DNA of 33,429 nt, taken from contig NZ_JAHLEM010000235.1 in NCBI RefSeq assembly GCF_018883605.1, positions 1-33,429 on the forward strand, read 5' to 3'. Below the pieces are notes generated by a model, which ran no database searches, was not told where the DNA came from, and saw only the letters and a program-made list of their open reading frames with translations. Shown here in pieces: positions 24,404-30,893 of this stretch. The DNA is from Streptomyces niphimycinicus (GTDB lineage: Bacteria > Actinomycetota > Actinomycetes > Streptomycetales > Streptomycetaceae). The stretch's first letter is position 1. Every line of letters starts with the position of its first letter. A program made the translations under genes and the position numbers.

Positions 24404-25383
24404 TCGGCGGGCTGGTAGAGGACGGCGGCGGGGTCCAGGTCCTTGGTGAGCAGCTTCTGCGCCCGCATCAGGGAGATGAGCCGCTTGAGTTGGGCGGCGC
24501 TGGAGGTGGCCGGGTAGTCGGGCAGGCCGATGGCGGCGGCCTCCGCCGGCTTGATCTTCGTATAGCCGGGCAGCGCCTTCTCCACGGCGCCACGGTCCTT
24601 GGCGGCGACGGCCTGGGCGGCGGTGATGGCGCGCTGGAACGCGGCGGCGGACTTCGGGTACTTGTCGATGAACGTGTCGGTGGTGACATAGCCGCTGAGC
24701 GGCAGTCCGGCGGTGGGCGCCGCGTTGCCGTCGACCACCGTACGGGCCTTCAGCTCGCGTTTGAGTGCGGTGACGAACGGCTCGGCGGCGTGCACCGCGT
24801 CCACTTGGCCCCGCTCCAGCACCGAGCCCATCTGCGGGAACGGCACCTGCCGGTACTCGGGCAGCCCGGCCCCGGCCTTGCCGAGGACGGCGTTGAGGGT
24901 GAGCGACTGGATGTTGTTGAGGATATTGACCGCGACCTTCTTGCCCTTGAGGTCCCGCGGCCCCTTGATCGTGGAGTCGGAGGGCACCAGCACCTCCATC
25001 ATGTGCGGGGCGTTGCGCGCGCCCTCGGCCAGCACCCGGGTGGCCAGCGTGCCCTTCTCGCGGGCCTGGAGGAACGTCACGAAGTTGGCCCCGCCGATGA
25101 CGTCCACCTGGCCGTGGGCGAGTGCGGGCAGCGCCTGGACGCTCTGCTGGACGGGCTGGACGCGGACGTTCAGCCCCTCCTTCTCGAAGAGCCCCCGGTC
25201 GATGGCGATGTGCAGCGCGGCCACATCGGCGAGCGGCAGTCCGGCGACCGTGATCGTCTTCTTCTCCGGCCCGCCCCGGGCCCCGGACTCCTCCTCGGAG
25301 CCGCCGCATCCGGCGAGGAGCACGGCGGTGACCGTGGCGGTCGCGGCCAACCTTGCTGAGCGGAGGCGCAGTTGGGCTGTCAT
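24400..25383 (-). CDS. ABC transporter solute-binding lipoprotein (SsuA/NMT1 type)
   Basis: A 327-residue substrate-binding protein. It has a basic N-terminus, a hydrophobic stretch and a lipobox LAGC with the lipidated Cys26, then a Ser/Glu/Gly-rich linker. The mature part follows the nitrate/sulfonate/thiamine-precursor binding fold: TITVAGLPLADVAALHIA, GLFEKEGLNVRVQPV, GQVDVIGGANFVTFL and DLKGKKVAVN. It delivers solute to the two permeases encoded next. The ATG at 25383 has no Shine-Dalgarno sequence, and a -10-like TATCGT lies 8 nt before it, which suggests a very short leader or leaderless mRNA. It is the first gene of the operon. The ligand is unknown; the operon's decarboxylase points to a 2-oxo acid or aromatic acid. 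Confidence 0.9.
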   Translation of the reverse strand: MTAQLRLRSARLAATATVTAVLLAGCGGSEEESGARGGPEKKTITVAGLPLADVAALHIAIDRGLFEKEGLNVRVQPVQQSVQALPALAHGQVDVIGGANFVTFLQAREKGTLATRVLAEGARNAPHMMEVLVPSDSTIKGPRDLKGKKVAVNILNNIQSLTLNAVLGKAGAGLPEYRQVPFPQMGSVLERGQVDAVHAAEPFVTALKRELKARTVVDGNAAPTAGLPLSGYVTTDTFIDKYPKSAAAFQRAITAAQAVAAKDRGAVEKALPGYTKIKPAEAAAIGLPDYPATSSAAQLKRLISLMRAQKLLTKDLDPAAVLYQPAE

Positions 25384-25391
25384 GGCATTTC

Positions 25392-25397
25392 ACGATA
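25392..25397 (-). promoter_or_regulatory. Candidate -10 box immediately before the importer operon
   Basis: TATCGT on the minus strand fits TANNNT and ends 8 nt before the ATG of the binding-protein gene. With the usual 6-8 nt to the transcript start, the mRNA would begin at or just before the start codon. The -35 region is poor. Confidence 0.3.
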
Positions 25398-25500
25398 GGG
25401 GTCGTCAGCGGTTCACACCATGGCCGGGACACCTGGTCGAACAGGGCCTCGGGCCGGGCGGGGTATGGCAGGGGTCGCTCCGGCCTGGCAGAGTGCGGCC

Positions 25501-26322
25501 ATGGACTATTCAGACCATTTTCACCGTGAGGTCGCGGCGTTCGAGCAGGCGGCCCGCGGCGCCGCCGACGGGGCGGACGCGCCGCTGGTCCCCTCCTGCC
25601 CCGGCTGGACGATGTCGGACCTGGTGCTGCATCTGGGCGGGGTGCATCGCCTGGTCGCCCGTGTCATCCGGGACCGGCTCAGCCGGCAGCCGGACACCAC
25701 GGACGCCACCCTCTTCGAGCTTCCCGAGGACCGCGAGGGCTGGCCGGCGCCCACGGGCGGGCCGCATCATGGCCCGGTGCCGGTGAGCCTCGTCGACTGG
25801 TTCGCCGAGGGGGCCGCCCGGCTCGAGGCCCTGTTCCGGAGCGAGGATCCGGGCCTTGCGGTGTGGACCTGGTCGGCGGAGCGAACCGTGGGATTCTGGC
25901 TGCGGATGCAGACCATCGAGGCGGCCCTGCACCGCTGGGACGCCGAGCAGGCGGTCGGCGCGCGGGCCCGGCCGGTCGAGCCCGGCCTCGCGGCGGACGC
26001 CGTGGCCCAGACCTTCGAGGTGATGGCCCCGGCCCGGCGGGCGTGGCGGGAGGCCCCTCCCGGGGCCGGCGAGCGGTTCCGGTTCCGCCGGACCGACGGT
26101 CCGGACCGGTGGACGGTCCGCTTCGACGGCGACGAAGTGCGGCTCACCACGGGCGCCGCGGACGATGAGACCGGCGAGGCGTTCCGCGATGTCGAGCTGG
26201 CCGGGACCGCGTCGGACCTGATGCTGTTCCTGTGGCAGCGGCTTCCCGCGGACCGGCTCGACAAGGTCACGGGCGACCAGGCGGTGCTCGACCGCTACTT
26301 CACCCTCGTCCCGCCCGTGTGA
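25501..26322 (+). CDS. Maleylpyruvate isomerase-family mycothiol-dependent enzyme
   Basis: A 273-residue protein of the MDMPI family, with an N-terminal DinB-like helical bundle that binds zinc and mycothiol plus a C-terminal domain. The metal-site pattern is visible: His44 and His49 in LHLGGVHR, and the E-x3-H pair Glu140/His144 in QTIEAALHRWD. PSCPGWTMSDLV before the first His is highly typical. True maleylpyruvate isomerases act in gentisate degradation, but most actinobacterial members are of unknown substrate and probably carry out mycothiol-linked detoxification. ATG 25501 is chosen as the first codon of the conserved region, since the upstream in-frame extension to 25420 is low complexity. 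It diverges from the importer operon. Confidence 0.85.
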   Translation: MDYSDHFHREVAAFEQAARGAADGADAPLVPSCPGWTMSDLVLHLGGVHRLVARVIRDRLSRQPDTTDATLFELPEDREGWPAPTGGPHHGPVPVSLVDWFAEGAARLEALFRSEDPGLAVWTWSAERTVGFWLRMQTIEAALHRWDAEQAVGARARPVEPGLAADAVAQTFEVMAPARRAWREAPPGAGERFRFRRTDGPDRWTVRFDGDEVRLTTGAADDETGEAFRDVELAGTASDLMLFLWQRLPADRLDKVTGDQAVLDRYFTLVPPV

Positions 26323-26409
26323 GCCGCGTCCCGGCGAGTCGGCGCCCCTCGGCCCGCGCCGCGAGGTGAAACCATGGCCGGAAGGTAACCACGAGCGAGG
26401 GAGCCGTGA

Positions 26410-26916
26410 ATGAACAGCGCCGATCTGCTGGCCGACGCCTTTGAGCGGGTGCGCGAGGAGGTGCAGGCGGCCGTGGACGGACTCTCCGAGGACGAGCTGG
26501 CGGTACGGCTCGACAGCGGGGCCAATTCGATCGCCTGGCTGGTGTGGCATCTGACCCGGGTCCAGGACGACCACATCGCCGATGCGGCGGGCACCGAGCA
26601 ACTGTGGACGTCCGAGGGCTGGGCCGAGCGGTTCGGCCTGCCGTTCCCGCCGGACGCCACCGGCTACGGCCACCGGAGCAAGGACGTGGCGGCGGTGCGG
26701 GCGGACGCCGATCTGCTCGCCGGGTACTACGACGCCGTCCACGAGAACACGCTGGCCTTCGTGCGCGGCCTCCGCGACTCCGACCTCGACCGGATCGTGG
26801 ACGAGCGGTGGACCCCGGCGGTGACCCTCGGCGTCCGGCTGGTCAGCGTGATCGGGGACGATCTGGAGCACGCCGGGCAGGCGGCGTTCATCCGCGGCGC
26901 GATCCGCAGGCGATAG
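26410..26916 (+). CDS. DinB/DUF664-family protein (putative mycothiol transferase)
   Basis: A 168-residue four-helix-bundle protein of the DinB superfamily, DUF664 branch. Possible metal ligands are His47 in WLVWHLTR, His55 and His153 in DDLEHAGQ. The pattern NSIAWLVWHLTRVQDDHIAD is characteristic, as is the C-terminal IGDDLEHAGQAAFIRG. Family members are annotated as mycothiol-dependent transferases or simply of unknown function. ATG 26410 is preceded by GAGGGAG 6 nt upstream. It follows the MDMPI gene by 87 nt on the same strand, so the two may share a transcript and a thiol-linked role. Function beyond the fold is inference. Confidence 0.85.
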   Translation: MNSADLLADAFERVREEVQAAVDGLSEDELAVRLDSGANSIAWLVWHLTRVQDDHIADAAGTEQLWTSEGWAERFGLPFPPDATGYGHRSKDVAAVRADADLLAGYYDAVHENTLAFVRGLRDSDLDRIVDERWTPAVTLGVRLVSVIGDDLEHAGQAAFIRGAIRRR

Positions 26917-26951
26917 CGCGCCATCACGGAGAACCGGGGGCCGTCACACCG

Positions 26952-26969
26952 CCCGCATTGACATGCGGG
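26952..26969. promoter_or_regulatory. Dyad CCCGCA-TTGACA-TGCGGG upstream of the SRPBCC gene
   Basis: Perfect 6-bp arms flank a TTGACA hexamer that is itself a consensus -35 sequence. The dyad ends 16 nt before the SRPBCC start. It could be an operator covering a promoter, or a small hairpin. No good -10 follows at 17 bp, so the -35 role is uncertain. Confidence 0.35.
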
Positions 26970-26985
26970 TAATCGTCTGGAAGCG

Positions 26986-27441
26986 ATGACCGACAAGCCG
27001 GCGTTCGTGTACGTCATCTATATCGAGCGCACACCGGAGAAGGTCTGGCACGCGCTGACCGACGCCGACCTCACGGCCGAGTACTGGGGCCACAGCAATG
27101 TGTCGGACTGGCAGGTCGGCTCCCCGTGGGAGCATCAGCGGACGGACGGCTCCGGCACCGCCGATGTCGTCGGCACGGTCGTGGAGAGCTCACCGCCCAC
27201 CCGGCTGGTGACCACCTGGGCCGCGCCCGACGCGGATGCCGCCGCCGAGCCCTCCCGGGTCACCTTCGACATCCAGCCGCACGGCGACATCGTCCGGCTC
27301 ACCGTGACCCATGAGAACCTGGCCGACGAGGCCGAGCGGACCGCGGCGGCCGGTGGCTGGGCCGCGGCGCTGTCCAACCTGAAGTCGCTGATCGAGACGG
27401 GGAGCCCGCTGCCGCAGCAGCCCTGGCTGATCCCCCAGTGA
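26986..27441 (+). CDS. SRPBCC/AHSA1-family protein
   Basis: A 151-residue START-like (SRPBCC) protein of the Aha1-C type, with a hydrophobic ligand cavity. It opens with FVYVIYIERTPEKVWHALTD, continues with YWGHSNVSDWQVGSPWEH, and ends with GGWAAALSNLKSLIETG, the usual last helix. Such proteins are often co-transcribed with an ArsR regulator, but none is present here. The start ATG at 26986 has only a weak GGAAG upstream. It lies 69 nt after the DinB-type gene. Biochemical role is unknown; binding of a small hydrophobic molecule is the family expectation. Confidence 0.85.
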   Translation: MTDKPAFVYVIYIERTPEKVWHALTDADLTAEYWGHSNVSDWQVGSPWEHQRTDGSGTADVVGTVVESSPPTRLVTTWAAPDADAAAEPSRVTFDIQPHGDIVRLTVTHENLADEAERTAAAGGWAAALSNLKSLIETGSPLPQQPWLIPQ

Positions 27442-27459
27442 CGGTGCCTTCGGCCACCG

Positions 27460-27502
27460 CCGGTCACGGCTCGGCGTCCCACGTCCCATCTGCCGTGACC
27501 GG
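27460..27502. terminator. Bidirectional hairpin between SRPBCC and pentapeptide genes
   Basis: Perfect 11-bp arms, CCGGTCACGGC (27460-27470) and GCCGTGACCGG (27492-27502), surround a 21-nt loop. The hairpin lies 19 nt after the SRPBCC stop and 16 nt from the stop of the convergent gene, so it can serve both. Confidence 0.6.
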
Positions 27503-27517
27503 TGGAACGTGGAACGC

Positions 27518-28186
27518 TCACCGGGCGGCCCCGCCGTCCCGTACCGTGATCCCCAAGGCGTCGGCGAGCATCGGCGCCAGCTCCATCAACTGGCCGCTGC
27601 CGATGGTGGCGCCGCCCAGCGCGTCATAGCCATCGGCGATCTCCAGCCGGGTGGCCCCCCGCAGATCGACCTTCGCCATCCGCGCCTTGCCGAACCGCAC
27701 GCCCTCCAGCGCGGACCCCGGAAAGGCCACCTCCTCGAGCCCCGCACCGCCGAGGTCGACATCGCGCAGCAGACAGTCCACGAAGGTGACGTTCCGCAGC
27801 GTGGCGGTGCGCAGATTCACCGATTCGAGCTTGCACCGGTGGAAGACCACCCGGTGCAGCCGCGCCGAGAACATCTCGAGACCGGCCAGTACACAGCCGC
27901 CCAGCTCACTGTCCTGCCAGTCGGTGTCCGCCAGATCGGTGCCGACCCACCGCACCCCGTCCAGCCACACCTCGTTGAACCGGGCCCCGCGACCACGGCC
28001 CCCGGTGAAGGTGACCGAGGAGAACGCGGATTCGAGGAACCGGGCGTGGTCACATACGGCCCCGTCGAACGCCTCGCCGTCCAGATGAACGGTGTCGTAG
28101 TCACCCCCTTCCGCCAAGGCCCCGTCGAACGGCCGCAGATGGTCGGCGAAGGGCAGATCGGCGAGTTCACGGGGGGACGGCACCAT
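27518..28186 (-). CDS. Pentapeptide repeat protein (degenerate repeats)
   Basis: About 222 residues that are predicted to form a right-handed quadrilateral beta-helix. The repeat A(D/N)LXX is loose but clear in FLESAFSSVTFTG, LHRVVFHRCKLESVNLRTATLRNVTFVDCLLRDVDL and later GKARMAKVDLRGATRLEIAD. The C-terminus ends in a helical tail with MELAPMLADALGI. The start is uncertain: ATG 28186 (MVPSPRELADLPF) is preferred because homology-like content begins there, but the frame extends to an ATG at 28237. Some pentapeptide proteins mimic DNA and protect gyrase; others have no known role, and nothing here decides. It ends at a shared hairpin with the SRPBCC gene. Confidence 0.8.
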   Translation of the reverse strand: MVPSPRELADLPFADHLRPFDGALAEGGDYDTVHLDGEAFDGAVCDHARFLESAFSSVTFTGGRGRGARFNEVWLDGVRWVGTDLADTDWQDSELGGCVLAGLEMFSARLHRVVFHRCKLESVNLRTATLRNVTFVDCLLRDVDLGGAGLEEVAFPGSALEGVRFGKARMAKVDLRGATRLEIADGYDALGGATIGSGQLMELAPMLADALGITVRDGGAAR

Positions 28187-28346
28187 GCGGGGCTCACTTT
28201 CCTGGGGGCGGACGGCGTGCGGCGGTGATCCTGCCATCCGGGTCGGACATCCCCGCGAGGACCGACCGGCACGGAGGGGATGGCGTACGCCGTGCGGGGC
28301 ACTCCACGGTGCGCTTACCCGACTTTTCCGTGTATTTCTCCGTTAA

Positions 28347-28361
28347 ATCTGATGGTCAGAT
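28347..28361. promoter_or_regulatory. Dyad ATCTGA-N3-TCAGAT upstream of small secreted protein gene 1
   Basis: A perfect 6-bp inverted repeat with a 3-nt spacer, 32 nt before the ATG. The same site in slightly changed form precedes genes 2 and 3. A block GGTGCGCTTACCCGACTT (28308-28325) and CGTTAAATC just before it are also conserved in all three promoters. Confidence 0.45.
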
Positions 28362-28393
28362 ATCTCGCTCTGCGACCCAACACGGAGGAATCC

Positions 28394-28660
28394 ATGCAGA
28401 TCGCGAAGAAGGCCGCCCTGGTGGCCGCGACCGCAGGCGCCCTTGCGCTCCTCGGCACCGGCACCGCGGCCGCGGGCGGCGGGTACGGCGGCGGCTCCGA
28501 CAGAAACGCCGGCGCTCCCACCAGCCTCGACGTCAGCAGCTTCATCTTCCAGAGCAACCACTGCAACACGTCCACCGGCACCACCCTCTCCAGCGCCGTC
28601 GGCGCTCCGACGGGTGAGATGAAGATCGGCAGCACCTGCGCCAACATCATCGGCGGCTGA
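28394..28660 (+). CDS. Small secreted two-cysteine protein, copy 1
   Basis: An 88-residue exported protein of no family I recognise. Residues 1-27 are a Sec signal peptide (MQIAKKAALVAATAGALALL, then GTGTAAA). The mature part is about 60 residues: a Gly-rich lead (GGGYGGGSDRNAGAP), then SLDVSSFIFQSNHC, a Ser/Thr/Gly stretch, and IGSTCANIIGG. Two Cys separated by 24 residues could form one disulfide. The size, signal and late Cys recall chaplins, but the chaplin motif is absent. GGAGG lies 5 nt before the ATG. Copy 1 has its own upstream sequence, about three-quarters identical to that of copies 2 and 3, and ends at a 13-bp-stem hairpin. A surface or extracellular role is likely. Confidence 0.8.
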   Translation: MQIAKKAALVAATAGALALLGTGTAAAGGGYGGGSDRNAGAPTSLDVSSFIFQSNHCNTSTGTTLSSAVGAPTGEMKIGSTCANIIGG

Positions 28661-28700
28661 CGCCGGAGCAGTGGCCGATGACCACCGTCACCGGCTCACC

Positions 28701-28735
28701 GAGCTCCTCCCGCTCCTCCGGGGCGGGAGGAGCTC
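28701..28735 (+). terminator. Hairpin after small secreted gene 1
   Basis: Perfect 13-bp arms GAGCTCCTCCCGC and GCGGGAGGAGCTC surround a 9-nt loop, 40 nt after the stop codon. It is duplicated exactly after gene 2. Confidence 0.65.
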
Positions 28736-28820
28736 GGCCGTTCCGGCCCGATGGCTCGGTACGCCGAACGGGCCACTCTCCGGTGCGCTTACCCGACTTC
28801 CCCCGGGCTTCCTTCGTTAA

Positions 28821-28835
28821 ATCGGACCGTCAGAT
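28821..28835. promoter_or_regulatory. Dyad upstream of small secreted protein gene 2
   Basis: ATCGGACCGTCAGAT aligns with the perfect dyad before gene 1. Here the outer symmetry extends to TAAATC-N9-GATTTA. It lies 34 nt before the ATG at 28870. Confidence 0.4.
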
Positions 28836-28869
28836 TTATTTGTATCTGCGACCCGACACGGAGGAATCC

Positions 28870-29136
28870 ATGCAGATCGCGAAGAAGGCCGCCCTGGTGG
28901 CCGCGACCGCAGGCACCCTTGCGCTCCTCGGCACCGGCACCGCGGCCGCGGGCGGCGGGTACGGCGGCGGCTCCGACAGAAACGCCGGCGCTCCCACCAG
29001 CCTCGACGTCAGCAGCTTCATCTTCCAGAGCAACCACTGCAACACGTCCACCGGCACCACCCTCTCCAGCGCCGTCGGCGCTCCGACGGGTGAGATGAAG
29101 ATCGGCAGCACCTGCGCCAACATCATCGGCGGCTGA
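28870..29136 (+). CDS. Small secreted two-cysteine protein, copy 2 (chimeric)
   Basis: 88 residues, identical to copy 1 except Ala16 to Thr. That Thr and the whole 209-bp upstream region are shared with copy 3, while the mature part is that of copy 1. The gene is therefore a hybrid: promoter and signal peptide of the copy 3 lineage joined to the secreted domain of copy 1. The junction lies between 28916 and 28957, where both parents are identical. The ribosome binding site GGAGG is kept 5 nt before the ATG. If promoters 1 and 3 respond differently, this copy would put the copy 1 mature protein under the other control. Confidence 0.8.
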   Translation: MQIAKKAALVAATAGTLALLGTGTAAAGGGYGGGSDRNAGAPTSLDVSSFIFQSNHCNTSTGTTLSSAVGAPTGEMKIGSTCANIIGG

Positions 29137-29176
29137 CGCCGGAGCAGTGGCCGATGACCACCGTCACCGGCTCACC

Positions 29177-29211
29177 GAGCTCCTCCCGCTCCTCCGGGGC
29201 GGGAGGAGCTC
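29177..29211 (+). terminator. Hairpin after small secreted gene 2
   Basis: An exact duplicate of the 13-bp-stem hairpin at 28701-28735, again 40 nt after the stop codon. Confidence 0.65.
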
Positions 29212-29296
29212 GGCCGTTCCGGCCCGATGGCTCGGTACGCCGAACGGGCCACTCTCCGGTGCGCTTACCCGACTTCCCCCGGGCTTCCTTCGTTAA

Positions 29297-29311
29297 ATCG
29301 GACCGTCAGAT
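29297..29311. promoter_or_regulatory. Dyad upstream of small secreted protein gene 3
   Basis: Identical to the site at 28821-28835, as is the whole intergenic region. It lies 34 nt before the ATG at 29346. Confidence 0.4.
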
Positions 29312-29345
29312 TTATTTGTATCTGCGACCCGACACGGAGGAATCC

Positions 29346-29597
29346 ATGCAGATCGCGAAGAAGGCCGCCCTGGTGGCCGCGACCGCAGGCACCCTTGCGC
29401 TCCTCGGCACCGGCACCGCGGCCGCGGGCGGCGACGACGGAGGCTTCGACAGCTCCACCAGCGTCAACCTCTCCAGCTTCATCTTCCAGAGCAACGAGTG
29501 CAACACGTCCACCGGCCACACCTCCTCCATCAGCGGCCTCGGCCCGAGCGGTGACATGAACATCGGCAGCAACTGCATCAACCACCTCGGCGGCTGA
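29346..29597 (+). CDS. Small secreted two-cysteine protein, copy 3 (diverged)
   Basis: 83 residues. The signal peptide is the same as copy 2, but the mature part has diverged: a shorter acidic lead (GGDDGGFDSSTS), then VNLSSFIFQSNEC, and IGSNCINHLGG at the end. The 24-residue spacing between the two Cys is kept, as are the FIFQSN-x-CNTSTG block and the IGS-x-C ending, so these are probably the structural core. The Gly-rich YGGGSDRNAGAP lead of copies 1 and 2 is missing. A separate 13-bp-stem hairpin ends the transcript. Function is not known. Confidence 0.8.
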   Translation: MQIAKKAALVAATAGTLALLGTGTAAAGGDDGGFDSSTSVNLSSFIFQSNECNTSTGHTSSISGLGPSGDMNIGSNCINHLGG

Positions 29598-29636
29598 CGC
29601 AGGGGCAGGGGCCGACGACCACGGTCACCGGCCCAC

Positions 29637-29673
29637 CGCGCTCCCCTCGGCCCTCCGGGTCGAGGGGAGCGCG
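29637..29673. terminator. Hairpin between small secreted gene 3 and the ARMT1-like gene
   Basis: Perfect 13-bp arms CGCGCTCCCCTCG and CGAGGGGAGCGCG surround an 11-nt loop. It sits between convergent gene ends, 39 nt after one stop and 4 nt from the other, so it is likely bidirectional. Confidence 0.65.
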
Positions 29674-29677
29674 CGCC

Positions 29678-30853
29678 TCACCGCCGTACCTGGATCAGGG
29701 CGTGGGCGCCGCTGGTGCGCCAGTGGTCCTCATCCGCGTCCAGCGCGGCCACGGTCCGCTCGCCGAGGCCGACGATGACATCCGACTTCAGGGTGCGCAG
29801 CGCGGCCACCGGGCCGGGGAAGTACGCGGTGCGGTCGGCGAAGGAGGTGGTCGGGGGCCACAGCCGGTCGCCGACCAGGCGACGGTAGTTCAGATCGCCC
29901 TTGAAGACGGTGAGCGTGGCCTCGGCGAACTGACTCCGCAGCTCGCCCGGTATCTCCTCGTACGGCAGCGGGGCCCGGAAGAAGTCATGCGCCCGCACGA
30001 CGAGCCGCCCGTCGCCCATGGCGGCCCAGAGCCGCCTGCCGGCCCTGGCCGCGGCGCCCTCCGCCCGCACCAGACGGCGCAGACAGTCCACGACATCCTC
30101 GGTGGTGGCGTCGGAGACGTAGTACGGATACGGCTTCACCTGAAGCACCACCCGCTCGGCGCGCCCGTGGTGGAGCACATGGTCGATGAGGACGAGGTCG
30201 GGGAGCAGCTCCCGCCCGGCGTTGTCCGCCACCAGGCACAGCGTGGCCGGGGAGCCGGTGGGCAGCAGGGACCACAGCGCCTCGGAGTCGTCCGCGACCA
30301 GCGGCGGGGTATCGGCGCCGCTCGCCTCCGCGGCCGAGGAGGAGATACGGAAGCCCAGGTCCGCGCGGTTGCCCCACAGCGAGCCGTGCACCAGCGCGTC
30401 GGCCTGCTCCCCCGCGGGCTTGCGCAGGATGTCGTCGAGGGTGGCCAGTTCGGCCTCGGCCTCGGGGGTGTGCAGCTCGGCCTGTTTGAAGGGGCGGAAC
30501 GGGTCGACGCCCCGCCAGGGCCCGTCGGCGAAGTAGCCCACCGCCTCCAGGAGCAGGCGGTAGAAGTAGCTCTCGGCCCACAGGAACGGCACGTCGAACC
30601 AGGACCGGCCGAAGTACTCCCGGCCCCACTCCGCCCACCGGTCGTGGTCGTACGCGGTGGACGGGAGCGGGGTGATGGCGCCCTCGGCGGCGTTGTCGCG
30701 CAGCGCGTCGAGGGCGCGGTGCTGCTCGGGACCGTACGGGAAGGCGTCGCGCACCTTCTCGATCAGTGCGGGATGGCGCTCGGCCAGCACACTCCGGGCG
30801 AACGATCCGGGTTCATCGCTACGGATCACGGGCGCGTCGACGGTGTCGGACAT
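29678..30853 (-). CDS. Damage-control phosphatase, ARMT1-like (DUF89)
   Basis: A 391-residue protein of the DUF89 family (PF01937), subfamily related to human ARMT1. These metal-dependent phosphatases remove phosphate from damaged or surplus sugar phosphates and similar metabolites. The metal site is visible as Asp210-Asn211 in VADNAGRELLPDL. Other family marks are VVLQVKPYPYYVSD near residue 240, FKGDLNYRRLVGD (317-329) and the C-terminal LRTLKSDVIVGL. The N-terminal helical part has PFLWAESYFYRLLLEAVGYF, as usual. Start ATG 30853 (MSDTVDAP) is preferred over an in-frame ATG at 30877; both have weak ribosome binding sites. It stands 40 nt downstream of the pentapeptide gene. Confidence 0.87.
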   Translation of the reverse strand: MSDTVDAPVIRSDEPGSFARSVLAERHPALIEKVRDAFPYGPEQHRALDALRDNAAEGAITPLPSTAYDHDRWAEWGREYFGRSWFDVPFLWAESYFYRLLLEAVGYFADGPWRGVDPFRPFKQAELHTPEAEAELATLDDILRKPAGEQADALVHGSLWGNRADLGFRISSSAAEASGADTPPLVADDSEALWSLLPTGSPATLCLVADNAGRELLPDLVLIDHVLHHGRAERVVLQVKPYPYYVSDATTEDVVDCLRRLVRAEGAAARAGRRLWAAMGDGRLVVRAHDFFRAPLPYEEIPGELRSQFAEATLTVFKGDLNYRRLVGDRLWPPTTSFADRTAYFPGPVAALRTLKSDVIVGLGERTVAALDADEDHWRTSGAHALIQVRR

Positions 30854-30893
30854 GGCAGTCAGGCTCGCATACCGCACGGTGGCGAGGAGGGGA

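Larger units (their letters stand above)
28394..29433 (+). repeat. 476-bp tandem repeat (2 full units and the start of a third)
   Basis: Unit 1 (28394-28869) and unit 2 (28870-29345) differ by one base that I can find (G at 28439, A at 28915). The first 88 bases of a third unit (29346-29433) match unit 2 exactly, after which the sequence diverges. Each full unit holds one small secreted gene, its hairpin terminator and the promoter of the next gene. The near identity means a recent duplication. Confidence 0.9.

Noticed and set aside
20302..25383. The importer as a thiamine-precursor (ThiXYZ) system because it sits with a ThDP enzyme
   Set aside because: No thi biosynthesis genes or ThDP riboswitch are seen, and the binding protein lacks clear features of HMP-binding ThiY proteins. 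The ThDP enzyme more simply suggests a 2-oxo acid substrate.
28394..29597. Calling the small secreted proteins chaplins or rodlins
   Set aside because: Size and signal fit, but the chaplin VCGN...NPAFGNTC pattern is missing, Cys spacing differs and rodlin features are absent.
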